Shown piece after piece: positions 43,679 to 56,709 of a DNA stretch of 64,000 nt. Origin of the DNA: Tretioscincus oriximinensis. Lineage: Eukaryota > Chordata > Lepidosauria > Squamata > Gymnophthalmidae. The notes beneath the pieces are model-generated. The model did no database searches, had not been told where the DNA came from, and saw nothing but the letters and a program-made list of their open reading frames with translations. The stretch spans positions 840,462 through 904,461 of the forward strand of contig JAJVDF010000016.1 in NCBI GenBank assembly GCA_022410635.1, given 5' to 3'. The number at the start of each line of letters is the position of its first letter. Position 1 is the first letter of the stretch. Made by a program: the position numbers and the translations under genes.

Positions 43679-45716
43679 ACCAGGGCAGGGAAAGGACAGG
43701 GAGGGGAGGCGGGGGGGTCTTGTTTTTGTGCAAGCAGGTGTCAGATTGCAGGGCGTCTTAACGAGCTGGGAAAGGGGTGAGGGGGGAGAGTGTATTTCCA
43801 CTTCTGGGTCTATTCACCCTCCATTCGTTTCTGATCCCCTTCCAAACCCTCAGCAGCTTCTGTTCCCCCAGGGGTACAGAGGGGCTTGCGGACTCTGGGA
43901 TATCTTGCAAGCAGGTTGGAACAAAAACCTCCTGATGCCTTGAAACAAGTTCTGAGAAAGGTGAGGGGTTTGTCTTACCTTTTCCCACCCAAGGGGAGGC
44001 CTAAGAGTGACAGGAGGAATGGATTTCCTTTTTCTTTTTCTATGGCTTGGGATAGACTTAAACGCATCCTGTCAGATTGTTCAAGCCCTTCAACCTGGAG
44101 CAGGAGGCAAATACAACAAGGTGCTTATTATTCCCACCTTTTCTTATGCCTGCATGGGAAGGGGAGGAGGTCCTGCTCATCATTCAATGTGTGTATTGTG
44201 ATGTCAGCCTCGTTGGCACCTTGAACCCTTTCTTTCCCTGACTGGCTTTCCTTTCTCGAGTGCAAGCAACCATCACCTTGCCATGCGCGCGCGGCAGTCT
44301 TTGTGCAGTTCGACTACGATTACAAATTGCTGCCTGTTCAAAGGCAGCTTGCTTCTGTGCATTTCTGTATTGTTTTGTAGGTTGCAACAACGTACCTCTC
44401 TTTATTTTTCTTATTCTTTTTATTCTTGCAAATGGTCTGGAAATATGCACTTGTAAAAGCGTTCGAAAGTGTGCTTTTGTACTTGGGATACCAGAACTGA
44501 TTGCTTCACGTCACACGGGCAGGTTAGCAAATCACTAATTACTAGAGGTATCCTTGTAGCAGACAGCATTCTCCGTCAAAATTATTTGTGACATGCATAG
44601 GCTGGTGATTTCTTCACACAGTGGCTCCTACCGTGGTTTTAACTTCTCTATCAATTTAATCTGTTGAGTTGCACTGTAAAAGTGTAATTACCTCTTACCA
44701 AAATAGCTTAGCTGCTTATATGGTTTCCAAAAGAAAAAATGCCTAATGGAACATTTCACATCTTGGTCCCCTTGCCACTTTTGTACAAAGTTAAAGGATA
44801 GATGTTAACTCTGATAATTATTTTCCCAGGCCATTAAAATGCAACGTACAGTCCAGACCACAAAAGGCTGTGACTGTTGTTAAGTAAGCTAANTGTGAAA
44901 TTATGCCTCTTCTTTTGTAGAGCAGGCCATTTTTGAAACAGAGCTGTGTCTTTCTCAAAACACTTCAGTTATTGCGAGATCATCATTCTTCTCATTAGTG
45001 AAGGCAAGGCAGATTTTGAATAACTCTTTTTTGTTGTTTAAGATTTTAGTTTAATGCTTCGTAAATCATGGAATTCATTCTTCACCGTCTCCTCTTTAAA
45101 GGATCCAGCTGTGATTGATGACATGTTAGAATAGAAGGCAGTGGGGGGAATAGACCAATTTAATGTGGGTTATGTGAATAGTACCCAATACTGAAAAATG
45201 TATTGTTAAGCAAGGTGCTAAACTGTAGCGTGAGCAATTTCTACATCCACTTGCATAGACCACAGTTTCTTAAAATTCTTATAACAAGACCCTGTATATT
45301 TAAAGGCAGTTTTACAGATGGGGAGGAATCCTCATTGCATTGAAAGAGACTTGTATGTATTGAATATAGAAATCTGCCAGTAGAATTCAATTATTGAATA
45401 AGGCCAGAAGAATAAACAAGCAAGGCTACCAAGACCTTTTTTCTGCATGCTGCTATGGTTTAGTGGAGACCTTTTTTCACCTGTGTGCTGAAGGGAGATT
45501 CCTANTATACTTACTAGTCCAATATGGCAAGTCAGAATCATGCATAGTCTGGGAGTATGTTTTCTGGTCACCAAATATTCAGATTCTAAATTAAACCCTT
45601 GTATATAGCACTGATATTTAAGTTCAGTTCAATAAAAAGTGTTGTCAACACAGTGTTAGAAAAGGGACAGTAAATGATCAACACAATTTGTATATATTTC
45701 TCAAACTATAGGAATA
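43679..45716. other. intron 1, first part
   Basis: GC content declines toward 44300 and is then AT-rich. No repeat match and no convincing exon. Long frames near 43886-44224 lack protein character. Confidence 0.4.
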
Positions 45717-45798
45717 TATACTGCTCGAAACAATTAAGGGAACACTTTAATATAACATGTTATGTTAAAGTGTTCCCTTAATTGTTTTGAGCAGTATA
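45717..45798. mobile_element. near-perfect hairpin element, family B copy 2
   Basis: 82 bp forming a palindrome centred between 45757 and 45758: each 41-bp arm starts TATACTGCTC and runs through ATTAAGGGAACACTTTAA, with two mismatches in 41. The left arm of the copy at 9211 has the same 41 bp, so this copy is the more complete. The right end runs into a (TA)n stretch. Confidence 0.9.
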
Positions 45799-47324
45799 TA
45801 TATATAATTATAGTAAAATTGTAGCAAGATCCTGTCTTACTATTATTAAAAAACATTGTGGTGATCATCACTGTAAGTGACGCAAGTACACCAAAAAACT
45901 GTCCATCATCTCAAACGGAGGTGATTGGATAGGATGCACAAAGCCCACCCTCTGTTGAGGTGAAAAGAGAAAACTGCTTGCATGTGTATTCTAATCCCCC
46001 CACCCTTGCTGAAGCCGCCAGAAAGAAAGAAAAGATGAAAGATAAGGGAGGAAGAAGGGATGAGTGGGGCAAGGGATGGAGGGAGTGGGTGATGGGTGGG
46101 GGTGAGGGAAGGAGAGAGTGATTGGACAGTAGCTAGAACACTGTTCTATTAGTCCTAATGAGCTTAATCAACTAGTATATTTAATATAATTGAAACTAGT
46201 TTGATCCAATATAGAACTAAGTTATTTAAGTATAACCTAGTATCAGGAAAATAATAACAAGAAAAAAAATAACCTACATGTTAGAAATCCTAAAACTGAA
46301 TTTTGCATTTGTTTCCACTCAGGTAGTTTTCAATAACTTGATTGACTTCTCTATGTAGAGGGTCAAAATATAGTTTTGTTTATATAGGTGGCCAAACATT
46401 TCTTGCTCTTTCAATTTTCATGCTCTACTCAGAGAGGCTATTAAAATCTTTTTGCTGCTAAACTAATCAGATTTTTTTTCTTGTGAAGTATACAGTTTCA
46501 TTTAAAACATACTTTAGTTTCAAACAAATAGAAACATAGTATTGATCCTTATTCTGTTTCATTCTTTTAAATGATGCTGTAAACAATCCAAAGCAAAAGA
46601 ACATTTAACTTAACAAAGGTGCTTATGGAAGAAAAATCACACGTGGTGTCATTAGGCCATATTTAAAGATATTGTCCAACCATATGACAAGTTAAGTCTT
46701 TATCTCCATCCACACAGGTGGCTGATCCTTTATCAAGGTGTTACAAGAGCTGGAGTAATTCATAGTATGTGAAATAAGTATGAGTAAAAATAAATAAACA
46801 AATGTTGAATAAATCTGAAACAAGATAATTTAACATGATTATGTTTTGCTAAAATTCAGCAATCACTTCATTCAGTGAAGTGGGGCACCCCTTCTTTTTT
46901 GGTAAGAAATTTGGTTTTTTTATAGCAGTGGAAATTCCTCTTCCAGTTGGATGACTTTTATTGGCTAACTCCATAGTAGACAGTTCATTGGAAGAGATGA
47001 GGTGACAGATTCCACCACTACCAAAATGAAGTTATGATAGACACAATCTCTGGACTGTTAGATGGTTGAGTTGGGCAAGCAGCAATGCAGATATAAATCT
47101 TTTTTGCTGTCTGGTGATTGTCTCAAGAAGTTAACAGTTACCAGACATTAGCTTGCTCTTAGAGAAACAGGTAACTTTAAATATGTAATGCCTTTTAAAT
47201 TTAAATTTGATTCCCCTGTGTTTTGAAAGATATGCTTAAGCGGACATCAGTAGAACTATTTTATACAATTACTTTCATCGTATTATCATGGGGAACAGGT
47301 GAAGATTTTCCTAACATCTTCTGC
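45799..47324. other. intron 1; purine-rich tract
   Basis: A G/A-rich tract lies at 46016-46130. No other feature recognised. Confidence 0.4.
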
Positions 47325-47430
47325 TTGAGCATGCCCAGAAGCACTTGTTGGGCCATTGCATGAGACAGAATGCTGGATTAGTTGAGCTGTGGACCAGTCC
47401 AGTAGGGCTACTTGTGTATTGTAATGAGCA
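47325..47430 (+). mobile_element. CR1 3'-end fragment
   Basis: 'GACAGAATGCTGGATTAGTT' then GAGCTGTGGACCAGTCCAGTA matches, in plus orientation, the CR1 3' end seen at 930-990 on the other strand. Only about 100 bp remain. Confidence 0.65.
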
Positions 47431-48004
47431 AGGAAGGTCTCAATTTTTTTCATTTATTTCACATAAATAGATTGGGCTTAAACCTGCTCTTTCATTAAGG
47501 GTATTATTATTAGTGCTAACCATGGTAGACCAAAGAGGTTTTTCTTAATGATCTATTACCATCTGAGTGACTGAATGATGAAGGAAAGGGTTCCTTTCTT
47601 CTATGCTCAGAGCTAGGAGAGCCTAATCCTATCTTTCTTTTTCATAAACAGGAGCTTTAAATGCTGAAGAAATTAGTTTCAAAGTTCTAACATGTTATTT
47701 TGATCTTATTTTAGTGCTTATTTACAATTGCTTTTAATATCTTTAAATGAAAGGATTAGCACTTTAAATTTCGAAATTAAAAAAAGTAAATGTAGAAGTT
47801 TACTTTTCTAATTTTAATGTATTTTCCCAGAAAAAATCACATTTTAAAACATATAATTTGAAATCATGCAATCATTTTGTATGTTGATACATTTTATCAA
47901 CATATGCTAAAATTTCATAAATTACATAAAGTCACATAATTTACATAAAATAAGGTACAAATTTAAAACAATAATAGTAAAAGTATTAACTCAATACGGC
48001 AGAA
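47431..48004. other. intron 1, nothing recognised
   Basis: Very AT-rich. No feature seen. Confidence 0.35.
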
Positions 48005-48314
48005 CAGATAACCCTCGACTTTACGAGTAAATCTTTGCTTGTACAGTAAGGATTTGTAAAATTTGAGACAACAGAGGTAATATTGTTTTGTATACTCATC
48101 TTTAGGATAACAGCCTAAAACAGAGTTCTTGTAAAGATATTAGCTTGTAATGAAATGGAACTTTCCAAACTAAATTATTATGTATTTTTATTATTGTTGT
48201 TATTTTTCTTGGTCTTCTGTTACCAGCTCTGGGATCAGTTGTGAAGGGCGGGATATAAATCACCAAATAAATAAATAAATCAAAAGCAGGAGCTTATAAA
48301 GCTGAGTTTACCTG
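48005..48314. mobile_element. Tigger/pogo-like MITE, family H copy 1, with an L2/SINE tail inside
   Basis: Left end CAGATAACCCTCGACTTTAC, right end GTTTACCTG, which pairs with CAGGTAAAC. An inner block AGGAGCTTATAAAGC (48288) matches GCAGGAGTTTGTAAA in the copy at 51231. The stretch 48190-48285 ('GAAGGGCGGGATATAAATC' and (AAAT)n) is a plus-strand L2-type tail inserted within it. Confidence 0.6.
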
Positions 48315-49057
48315 TAGTTCTCAACATTGTTTCCTCACTAGCACCTTTTTATTTCCCAAAATTGTAATCCTTCAATGCTTGCAATTTATATAGCTATTAT
48401 TCTGAATATTCTACCATAAGTAGAACAAACTATCTCCTCTCCTTCATTCCTTCTATTTCTCCTCCTTCTCTCCCCTTTTAATCTCCCTCTCTTCCCCTTC
48501 TTCTTTTTCTCTTCTTCCACAGCCTCTTTCCTACCTCCCACAACTTACCTTATGCGCCATAAAGTGATTTTAGAGGAAGGAGCATTACAATCAGCTACGT
48601 GCATGTTTTAACTGTGTCATTTACACTGCACTCTTCTGCCTCTCTCATTCTCGCTGGCTTCTCTGATTTTGATCAAGGAAGAAAGTAAGGGGCAAGTGAC
48701 ATTGCAACTGCTTGGGACGCTTCACATCGGAGGCACACTTCTTCAGTTCAATTCCATGAAACCAATGTCATTACTGCTGATCATCCAGCTCAGAAGCTAG
48801 GTACTGATGGGCACCATCCCCAGTGCGTCTTGGTTCTTTGCTGGGCGATAAGGCAAGAGAGAGAGATTGAGAGTGTGATTAGGCGGTAACTGAAGTAGGG
48901 AGGGGATGGAGGGGGTCATGTGATCGTGAAGGGTAGAGAGGTGATGCGGAAGGTACAGAAAGGGTGCAGTGGCAGCAGAAGGATTGGGAAGTGAAGCCAT
49001 TTTAGCAAAGGTAAAAGGTGGCGTGGTGACAGCAGCTTTTGCCTTTGTTAAATTGGC
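48315..49057. other. intron 1; pyrimidine-rich tract
   Basis: A C/T-rich tract lies at 48433-48540. The minus frame at 48797-49000 looks compositional. Confidence 0.35.
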
Positions 49058-49196
49058 TTGGGCTAGTGTGGAACCCCTGACTGTGAGGGTAATCTAATAG
49101 TAGGGCCCTCAGGTAGGGGTCGCCACGTAAAAAAATATGTGGCGACCCCTACCTGAGGGCCCTACTGTTCGATGACCCTCACAGTCAGGGGTGCCA
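49058..49196. repeat. large inverted duplication beside an LTR
   Basis: Arms 49073-49126 and 49139-49192 (54 bp each) pair with three mismatches around GTAAAAAAATAT. Both contain CAGTAGGGCCCTCAGGTAGG or its near copy. Outside the arms, the left flank GGCTTGGGCTAGTGTGG matches the complement of the right flank (GGCTTGGGC...TTGTGG at 49197-49226) except for about 12 bp missing on the left. The structure is therefore a head-to-head duplication of an LTR edge plus its leader. Confidence 0.85.
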
Positions 49197-49856
49197 CAAT
49201 ATCCACCCTGTTGCCCAAGCCAGCACCCACGACTGCTTGGAGCAACAGTACTATCCTCCAGCCTACACAAGGCCTCAGAGTTTACCTCACGGTTGGGGCT
49301 TTATTCACAGCCCCCACCAGTAGCGTGCTTATATTTTGTTGTTACAGAAGTAAAAGAAAGAAAGAGATGTTTGAAATGAAACAACTAACAAGTTTATTAT
49401 TTACAAATAAGGAAAAGAGAGAAGATTATAATAATAAGGCTTCGGCTTTTATAAAGTAAGCCTAACTCAAGCACACACACAANGCAAGAGCAACATTAGT
49501 TTCCAGATTCTTAAAGAGACAGGCCCTGTGTCACTTCATTTGTTCCAGCCCCAAGTCAAGCCTCAACTTTTACTCCTTCAGGCTACCATACACTTCCACC
49601 CCCTCCCTGTGAGGCAGATCAGAAGCAGACCCCTCTGTCAACTTGCTACACCACAAGTCTCCCCGACAGAAAGGCCTCTAGCCCCGGTCAGCTTCCCTTT
49701 TATTCGAGGCCCCATTGGCTGGCTCCTCCAGCCATGCCCCCTCCCACACAGGGATCCAGGAAGCCAAGCCCCTGCCCAGGCCTGCTCTTCCCCCNCCCNC
49801 TGGGATATCTGGTAANTTTATAAAAGAAANACAAACCTCTAAAATGGAGGACGCCA
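49197..49856 (-). mobile_element. LTR of a retroelement (putative solo or truncated)
   Basis: On the minus strand the order is: TGTGGCGTCCTCC (putative start, about 49856), CCAAT (49714-49718), AATAAAAG (49697-49704, TATA-like), a further TTTATAAAAGCC near 49455, AATAAA (49393-49398, polyadenylation signal), and a junction near 49197. After the junction comes TGGCACCCCTGACTGTGA, whose TGG start and position suit a tRNA primer-binding site. This order of CCAAT, TATA, polyA signal and primer site is that of an LTR. No gag, pol or env sequence is present. Family unknown. Confidence 0.5.
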
Positions 49857-51230
49857 CAGCTAGTAGTCCAGCGGCTTCCTTAGAAATTGCGGTTGCCTTT
49901 ATTGTTCATCTGCCTGTCCTCAGTTTCAACTTTCAGCAAATGTCGGTGGCATTCATAATTGGACAGAAGTGAGGAAGTTTGTGAATGTGCACACGTGCTT
50001 TTATTTTTGCAGTGAGATTATTCACAATTTTTCCATGTACCCTTAAATGTTGCGGGAGGAGAGTTACAGTGGATTGGGATTGTTTAGCTTGTGACAGTTA
50101 CTTCTTGTTAGATTATCTTCATCATAGCTGCCAGTGGCACCAGCAGACGTTAACACTTGTTGGTTGTTTTTGCTGCCATTGGTAACTTTAGCAGTGAGCA
50201 CCTCAGGGGTAGGAGAAGAGAAGTCATTCAAGACAGATGATGAAACATCTTAATGCCTTTTGAATCCAGTGAGAGTATCAATAAACATGTTGTTTCTGGA
50301 AAAGTAGATGACGATGACAATTTTAAAGTATGGTTGTTGCTTGTTNCTCTCCATGGCCCAAACTGACATTGGAGGACGTGATGCTTATAGTCTTCATCAG
50401 TTAGAGCAATGACATTTTAACCTCTAAAAGAAAATATGACACCATCTCAAAGCTGAACAAAATTGCTCCTTTTGCTTGAGATGTGAATGTTTCTTTTTAC
50501 TGTAGTCCCAATTTGAGGCCAAGACACTTGGAATTTTTGAGCAAGAAAAGGATGCTTTGCATTGTAAGTGTGGGAACTGGGATCTGAAACTATATGTATT
50601 CTAAGTTCTCTAGATAACTTGTTCTGTGACATCTGCATTTTCAAGTTGTACAGGTAATGTCTTCAGCAATATTATAAAGATGATTGATGCTTTCAACAAC
50701 AGTTAAGAGATCGCTTAATGAGCAGTACCATAGGAGTACAGGCCACAAGTAAAATCCAACCCTAATTAATTTCTGGAAGGTATGCATTCATATAGGCAGG
50801 AGAAATGAACACATCACTTGCTCTTCAGCAGCCTTGTGGAGCGCTTGAAGTGTCAATTCAAATGCATGGCTTTACTGTGTTTGGTGAGTTTCTATTTCAG
50901 AAAAAATTCTGTAGAACTGCATCCTTCATGAGGAAACATCTAGTGCCAAGTTTATCAAGATAGAGAATGTGTGTGGACTTGTTTTCTTCTGGGTGTTCAG
51001 ATAGAATCATTGCTACTTTTGAATCCAAAAGTGAATCCACTATAGATAGTATTTGTGTTTCCTTTTAGAGTTACTGCAACTCATTGGCATGGCAATTGGT
51101 AAGGAAAATAATGGCAAATCATTTGAATTACTGCTAGAAAAATGGCACAAATATGTCCATATCTGTGGACACAAAATATAGTTATAATGCCATAAAACTA
51201 AAGCATGTTTATAATCAATACAGAAAAGTG
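49857..51230. other. intron 1, nothing firm
   Basis: No protein-like frame I can assign. The stretch 50200-51030 has unusually even composition, but I see no repeat match. Confidence 0.3.
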
Positions 51231-51416
51231 TAGGTAGACCCATTGTTTATGGTATAACTTGAACCAATTTTTTGTTTGTAAAGTTGGAACTTATAAATCA
51301 GGATGCAACAGAGAAAATACCTTTTTGAGCTCTTGTCTTTAGGATAATTGCTTCATGATGAGAGCTTGTAAAGATGTTACCTTGTAAAGCAGGAGTTTGT
51401 AAAATGAGATNTACAG
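51231..51416. mobile_element. Tigger/pogo-like MITE, family H copy 2
   Basis: Left end TAGGTAGACCCATTGTTTAT resembles the CAGGTAAACCCTG terminus of copy 3. Inner blocks TTTAGGATAATTGC and AGCTTGTAAAGATGTTA match TTTAGGATAACAGCC and GTTCTTGTAAAGATATTA at 48101-48140. Confidence 0.55.
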
Positions 51417-53869
51417 ACTTATCTCATCTGGAAGTCAAAGGCTGATGCAGCTAGATTAATATGGCATTTTATATATGGCAATTTGGGTGTGGGAGTCCGA
51501 TCTTCAAGTTTCCTTTTTCTTTACAGTTGTTGATATGGTTGAAGAAGACTGCTATTATGCTTGACAAATTAGGAGTTTCGAACATGCTAAAAGTAGCTTT
51601 TGATTGTAGCCCTTCTGCAGCAAAATCTACACATATTTTCACTTTTCTCCATGATTATTATTAGAGTATAAATTTCTCATCTTGAAGCACTGATTCAACA
51701 ATAAAAATTCTAGAGTTCAAATGTGATTAGATTAATCTTGGGCATCTTGTCAGTCTTTAGATCTGGTATAACCATCATTGTTTTGTGAATGTTGTAATTA
51801 TCAAGATTTCAAATATATTTTCCAGTAGAAGTTACAAGTGCCATCATACTGGGCTTTGGTCAACTGTCCCTTTTGAAAATACATCCCTTCTGTAGAAATG
51901 AAAGAAATCCGACATCTTTTGATTCCATACCTGTTGTTCGTCTTTCACCTCAGAATCTGGCAGTGTCTTTCTGACAACAAGTGCTCCACCAATGATTGGT
52001 CATGTGTCTACTGAGCTTTCCGTAACTCTGATTGATCACTTGCTTGCACATTTGTTCCGATGCTGTAACTGGCTATTCCCCCTTTTTGTACATTTGTTGC
52101 TATCCTTCCAATTGGATTTTTTTAAAAAAAAAATGTATTATCCTTGGTGCTAATTAACTTCATACGAAGAAGGCATGGATAAGATGATTTTAGGAATTTT
52201 ATTGCTCCCCTTACAACCTCAAATTTGTTTAGCAGTTCTGATCATATACATTTCTGTTACATTGTCAAGGATCTCTAACAATCAGCAGCTCTTATTATTC
52301 AGCATACTTTTGGGAAAGAGGCAGGGAAAAATGTAGCAGGGAATGTTTTTGGGTGGCATGAATGTAGGCTGTAATCTCTTATATCCTTATCGCTACATCT
52401 CAGTCCTCAGAGGCAGTGGTTATCTCCACACAAATTATGTAGGTTACTAGCAAGAGCAGGATTCAATTTCATAATAAACTAGATTCAGATGTAAAATAGG
52501 AATAGTATTGCAGATAAATTTGGCACTGCAATAAGGAACTTGCTAAGCATGATCAGTTACTATGATGACAGGCAGTAGGGTGTGTGACCATGTGACTTTT
52601 TCATAAGCTTTTTTAAAAATATTGATGTTGGAAGAAACCACAACTACTTTGTATAAATTGTAGAGGGTATGAAAATATGGTGTAATTTTGGCAGCCATCT
52701 GCTCAGGAAATGAATTTTGCTACTATCAAATTATCTCCAAAGAGTTACCATGTGTATATGTGGATTATTGTTTTAGATTTCTGGCTATTTCATAGTACAT
52801 TTCTATTAAAGGAGGTTGAAGGTTGTGCTCTAAAATTAACAGCGATGCAAGTTTAAACTGAATGACGGTGTTTTTAATTCATGCTGGCATACAGCTTGCT
52901 CTGATTTTTACTTGTGAAGTTCTAAAAGTAATTTGTACTAGGATGTAACTAATAATTTCACTTGATTTCTAAATGTGTACTGTTTGTCTCTCTTCTAAAA
53001 AACACTAATACAGAAGTTATTTCTTCTTGCATACTTTTGTTCTCTATCAGACTCACTACTACAGAAGGAAAAATGTAAAACTTACTATTATATACAGTAA
53101 AACTTACTTTATTCGCAGTAATACATTTAGGTAATTATCTATGATATTGAATCAAACCTGAACTAACTTTCAACCTCGAACTAACTCTCTCTTGTTATTT
53201 TTGATGTTGGGAGTCTGTCAGAGATTGAAGGTGAAGGTATATATCCTAAAACATCTACATGATAAATGTGTAAAGTACTTGGTGGATGGACCTTACTGAT
53301 TATTTTTAATCAACATGTTATTGCTCTGGTTATTCCAATGAAGTTCTAAATGTGTTTTCTACTAGAGTATAACTAACAATTTTATTGGTCAGATTCTAAA
53401 TGTATACTCCATCACAGTTTTAGGAGGATTTAAAAGCCTTCTGTAATAGTGAGAAATATTTAATATGTCAAGTGTTAAGTGCAAATTTGTCAATTTTGCA
53501 TTTTATTATGTGTCAGACTTCTGGGTGGAGAATATATTCAAACACTAAATGTTCTAAAGTAATATAAATTGATGATAAATATAATATCAACATTGATTTA
53601 TCTGGTAGTATCACAGGCCTTTTTTCTCAATAATTGATGCACTGACTTATATTTACATCCCATCCTAGGCAATTGATGGTGGTGTTATACTTCTGTACCC
53701 TTTTTCATATGGTAGCCCTCAAGTAGTGCCAGTTTGTTAAGGTCCCTCTGGACCTAAGTGGTGGCTTCATCTGTTCATTTCAACCACTACATTCTTCCCC
53801 AGGAAGGGATATACCATAAATTGTAGCTACTCTTGTTGGGAAAGAGAAGGTGAAGGACCTGAGCTGACT
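51417..53869. other. intron 1, nothing recognised
   Basis: AT-rich. Imperfect repetition of 'GAAGTTCTAAAAGTAATTTG'-like and 'GGATGTAACTAATAATTTCA'-like blocks at 52915-52960 and 53338-53385 suggests a small local duplication. No exon recognised. Confidence 0.35.
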
Positions 53870-54112
53870 GCTGAATTTATTCTTATTCTAGTTCTTATTA
53901 TTTTCAAATCAGTTTATTAATTGGCTTTGTTATTGTTTTACTCTCTTCATTTTACATTATGTATCCCATTGTATATATTTTTGTATGTAATATAGTATGT
54001 TACCGCGCTGAATCATGCTTTCTTTAATGATTATTGTATTTTTTGCTTTGTTGTGAGCCATTGTGGACACTTTCTCTTTTTATTGGAAATAAGATATAGA
54101 AAATGCAAGTGT
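53870..54112 (+). mobile_element. L2/RTE-like 3' end, diverged
   Basis: 'TTGTTGTGAGCCATTGTGGA' followed by AATAAGATATAGAAAATGCA fits the GTGAGCCGCCTTGGA...GGGATATAAATGCA pattern of squamate LINE tails. Confidence 0.45.
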
Positions 54113-55149
54113 AAACACTGTAATCTAATGGATTAGCAAAACAGATTAAAATATTGAAAGATAAAATGTATCATATAGAAATTTATCTTAAGATGGACAG
54201 TGATTCCCATCGTCTCTGTTAATTTGTAGGGGTAAGGAATGGGAAGAAATCAGTAACACATAACAGATGTGTTCTAAAATAATTGGATTTTCCATACCTG
54301 CAATATAGGTTATTTATTTTCTTAGCAGATTTCAGAGAATGGAATAGGTTGCATTGAAATTACTCCTGGGCCTCTCTTCCCAACCGAAATCTGCATACAA
54401 TTTGCTACGGTGAAGCTAGTAATGCCTACTCAGCTTTCAGAAAACTTGGTCACTGTTTCTTCTGTTGTGAGCAAAAAGCAAACTACAATAAATGTATGTC
54501 AGCTGCACGAATCAAGTATTCATTTTGAAGCTTGCCTCAAGAAAATGTAATATGTATGAGCACAGCCAGCTGAGTTGTAGCGTGCCCATTTTGCTTTATA
54601 CTCAGACTGAAGCATCTTTGTAGTGTGGGTGAAAAGTGTCATACTTACCCTGCTACTGCTAGAGTTGAAATTACAATTTTAAAGCAAGTGAGTAGAGGAA
54701 TGCATATAAATTTCTGTGTGATCAATAATGAGCTTAAATTGAAGCTACTGGCTTAGTGCAACAATTGCCAGCATTGACAGACGAGCTATTGAATGAACAA
54801 TACATCCAGATAAGAAGACAAAAAAAAATACTGTGGTTTCTGCGTATTTTAAAGAGGAGTGCAAGAGAATCTTTGTAAGTTTCCGTAAAAGATTATTCTG
54901 GTTCCTAATTACTGATGTTGTAGTGGAGATCCTCATTTTATTGCTCATATAGGCACATGTGTATGCCTATGCTTCTGTAAAATTGATTACGATTTTGGAA
55001 AATGTCTTAGATGATTCCACACTAGTATATTGGATTCAGAGCCTCCCAGCTGTATGCTGATATGGCCTAAGCGAAAATTATGAAAAATTTTTTGGAGTGT
55101 ATCAGATTTAAGTGGATCTCATTATGCATCTCTGACTATTTAATTACAA
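54113..55149. other. intron 1, nothing recognised
   Basis: AT-rich. No feature seen. Confidence 0.35.
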
Positions 55150-55330
55150 ATAGGTGATTTCATAGAGTCAAAGAGCTGAAAGGGATCTCTTAAGGTCATC
55201 AGGTTCAGCCCCCTACTCTATTCAGGATTCACTAGACCATCCCAAGTGAATGGTGATACAGCTCAGAGATGAGAATAAGTTAATTTACAGTTTATTCATT
55301 TCACATATTTTTTAAAAGTGTAATTAAAAA
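55150..55330 (-). mobile_element. CR1 3'-end fragment
   Basis: 'TCATAGAGTCAAAGAGCTGA' then AAGGGATCTCTTAAGGTCATC and CAGCCCCCTACTC is the reverse-orientation CR1 3' end well known from birds (pattern TTGGAAGGGACCT...ATCATCTAGTTCCAACCCCC). Confidence 0.65.
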
Positions 55331-55689
55331 AACACTTTCCCTTTCCAGATCACTAATATCTACCATTATCATTCTTGGTGATATCTACAAATCTTCAAGA
55401 AACCCAATTTGAATAATAATAAAATAAAATAAATAGGCNAGTCTAATAAAAGCCCCTGATCACTCCAGAGGGACAGTTCTCTGTGAACAAGTAGGATAGC
55501 CCAAATACTGATTCTTAACCTGTGCCATTATATGCCAAGGGAAAGATTTCACTTGGCATCTAAAAGCTGCTCCTTCTGATAGTGATTGAATATCACTGGG
55601 AAGAAGGTCCCTGAATTGGAAACTATTGCTTAGAAAGTCCAATTTCTGGTTACCATTTTTCACTGAGGTGTGCAAAATATAGGACCCAA

Positions 55690-55805
55690 TGCCCTATTTT
55701 TTAGATTTTATTTTATTTATTTATACTTAAAACCCGCCCGATATCCAAAGGTCTCAGGGCAACCAACAGTAAAAACAACAGTACAAAATTAACAGATTAG
55801 TGGCA
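55690..55805 (-). mobile_element. L2-type 3' tail fragment
   Basis: (TTTA)n then 'AACCCGCCCGATATCCAAAG' and GTCTCAGGGC reproduce the tail of the LINE at 38473, in the same orientation. Confidence 0.75.
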
Positions 55806-56709
55806 AAACTGACTTGCCATCACTTACTGGTAACAAACTTGGACTTTTGAGACTGTTTTTCAATGTAACAAGGTGTTTTCATGTTTCTTCTATTGTTCCA
55901 GTTTCACTATAAAAAAAAATTCTTGTGGCGGAATTTTTTTAAATNATTTTGCTGTATGTTTTTAGTGTACAAAAAAAAATCCTCTAGTATTCAATTTTAT
56001 GCGTGGTAAATGCTCTCCTGTTTACATGTATAATGTAACATGCAAGAGAAATTGAGCAAGTTTATATTGAAATACAGGAGTTATTGTAAGGATATCACAT
56101 AAATGCCGGGATAAAAAAGGGTGCCTGCAGCTTTAATGGGTGTGAAAAAATGCAGCAGTTATGATAAGCTGCACCTGGTGAAAATTATTCTTTTCTGTAC
56201 CTATTAAAGCTGCAAACTCTTGTCTGTTGTTTATGTAGTAACCCCATGTATTACTATTGTAATATTTATGCAATTTTGTGTCTGATAATTTTCTTTACTG
56301 AAAAAAGAGGTAAAGTAGAGTTGCTCCATTCCCTTCATTTTTTATCTTACTGGTATTCAGTTTTGAATGAAGTAGAAATATGCAGATGGTCATTTCCATA
56401 AAACAAAAATAAATACTGTGTTTAGCACAAAAATCTCTATTTCCCAGGGAAGCCAAGTCCTATCAGCCTTTCTGGGATGCTAACCTTGAATCTTCCGCTA
56501 CTAGTATATTTTCCTACCTGCAATACTTTACTGCTATTATAACTGAGAGTTCAAAGACATCATCCTCTTCTGAAATGTCTATTACTTGCTTGTACCTGTG
56601 CATCAGACCAGGCTGTCTGCTGACAAATTCAGGGTTTTTTTCCTTTTTCTTTTTTAAAGAATAGTAATTCAAACTCTGTTTGAATAAATAAAATAGCAGC
56701 CGCAAGTAA
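55806..56709. other. intron 1, nothing recognised
   Basis: AT-rich with A and T runs. A 'TAAAGCTGCA' / 'TGCAGCTTTAATGG' pair at 56124 and 56204 forms a possible loose inverted repeat. Confidence 0.35.

Noticed and set aside
54113..55149. coding exon of the promoter's gene
   Set aside because: No frame has protein character or paired splice sites.
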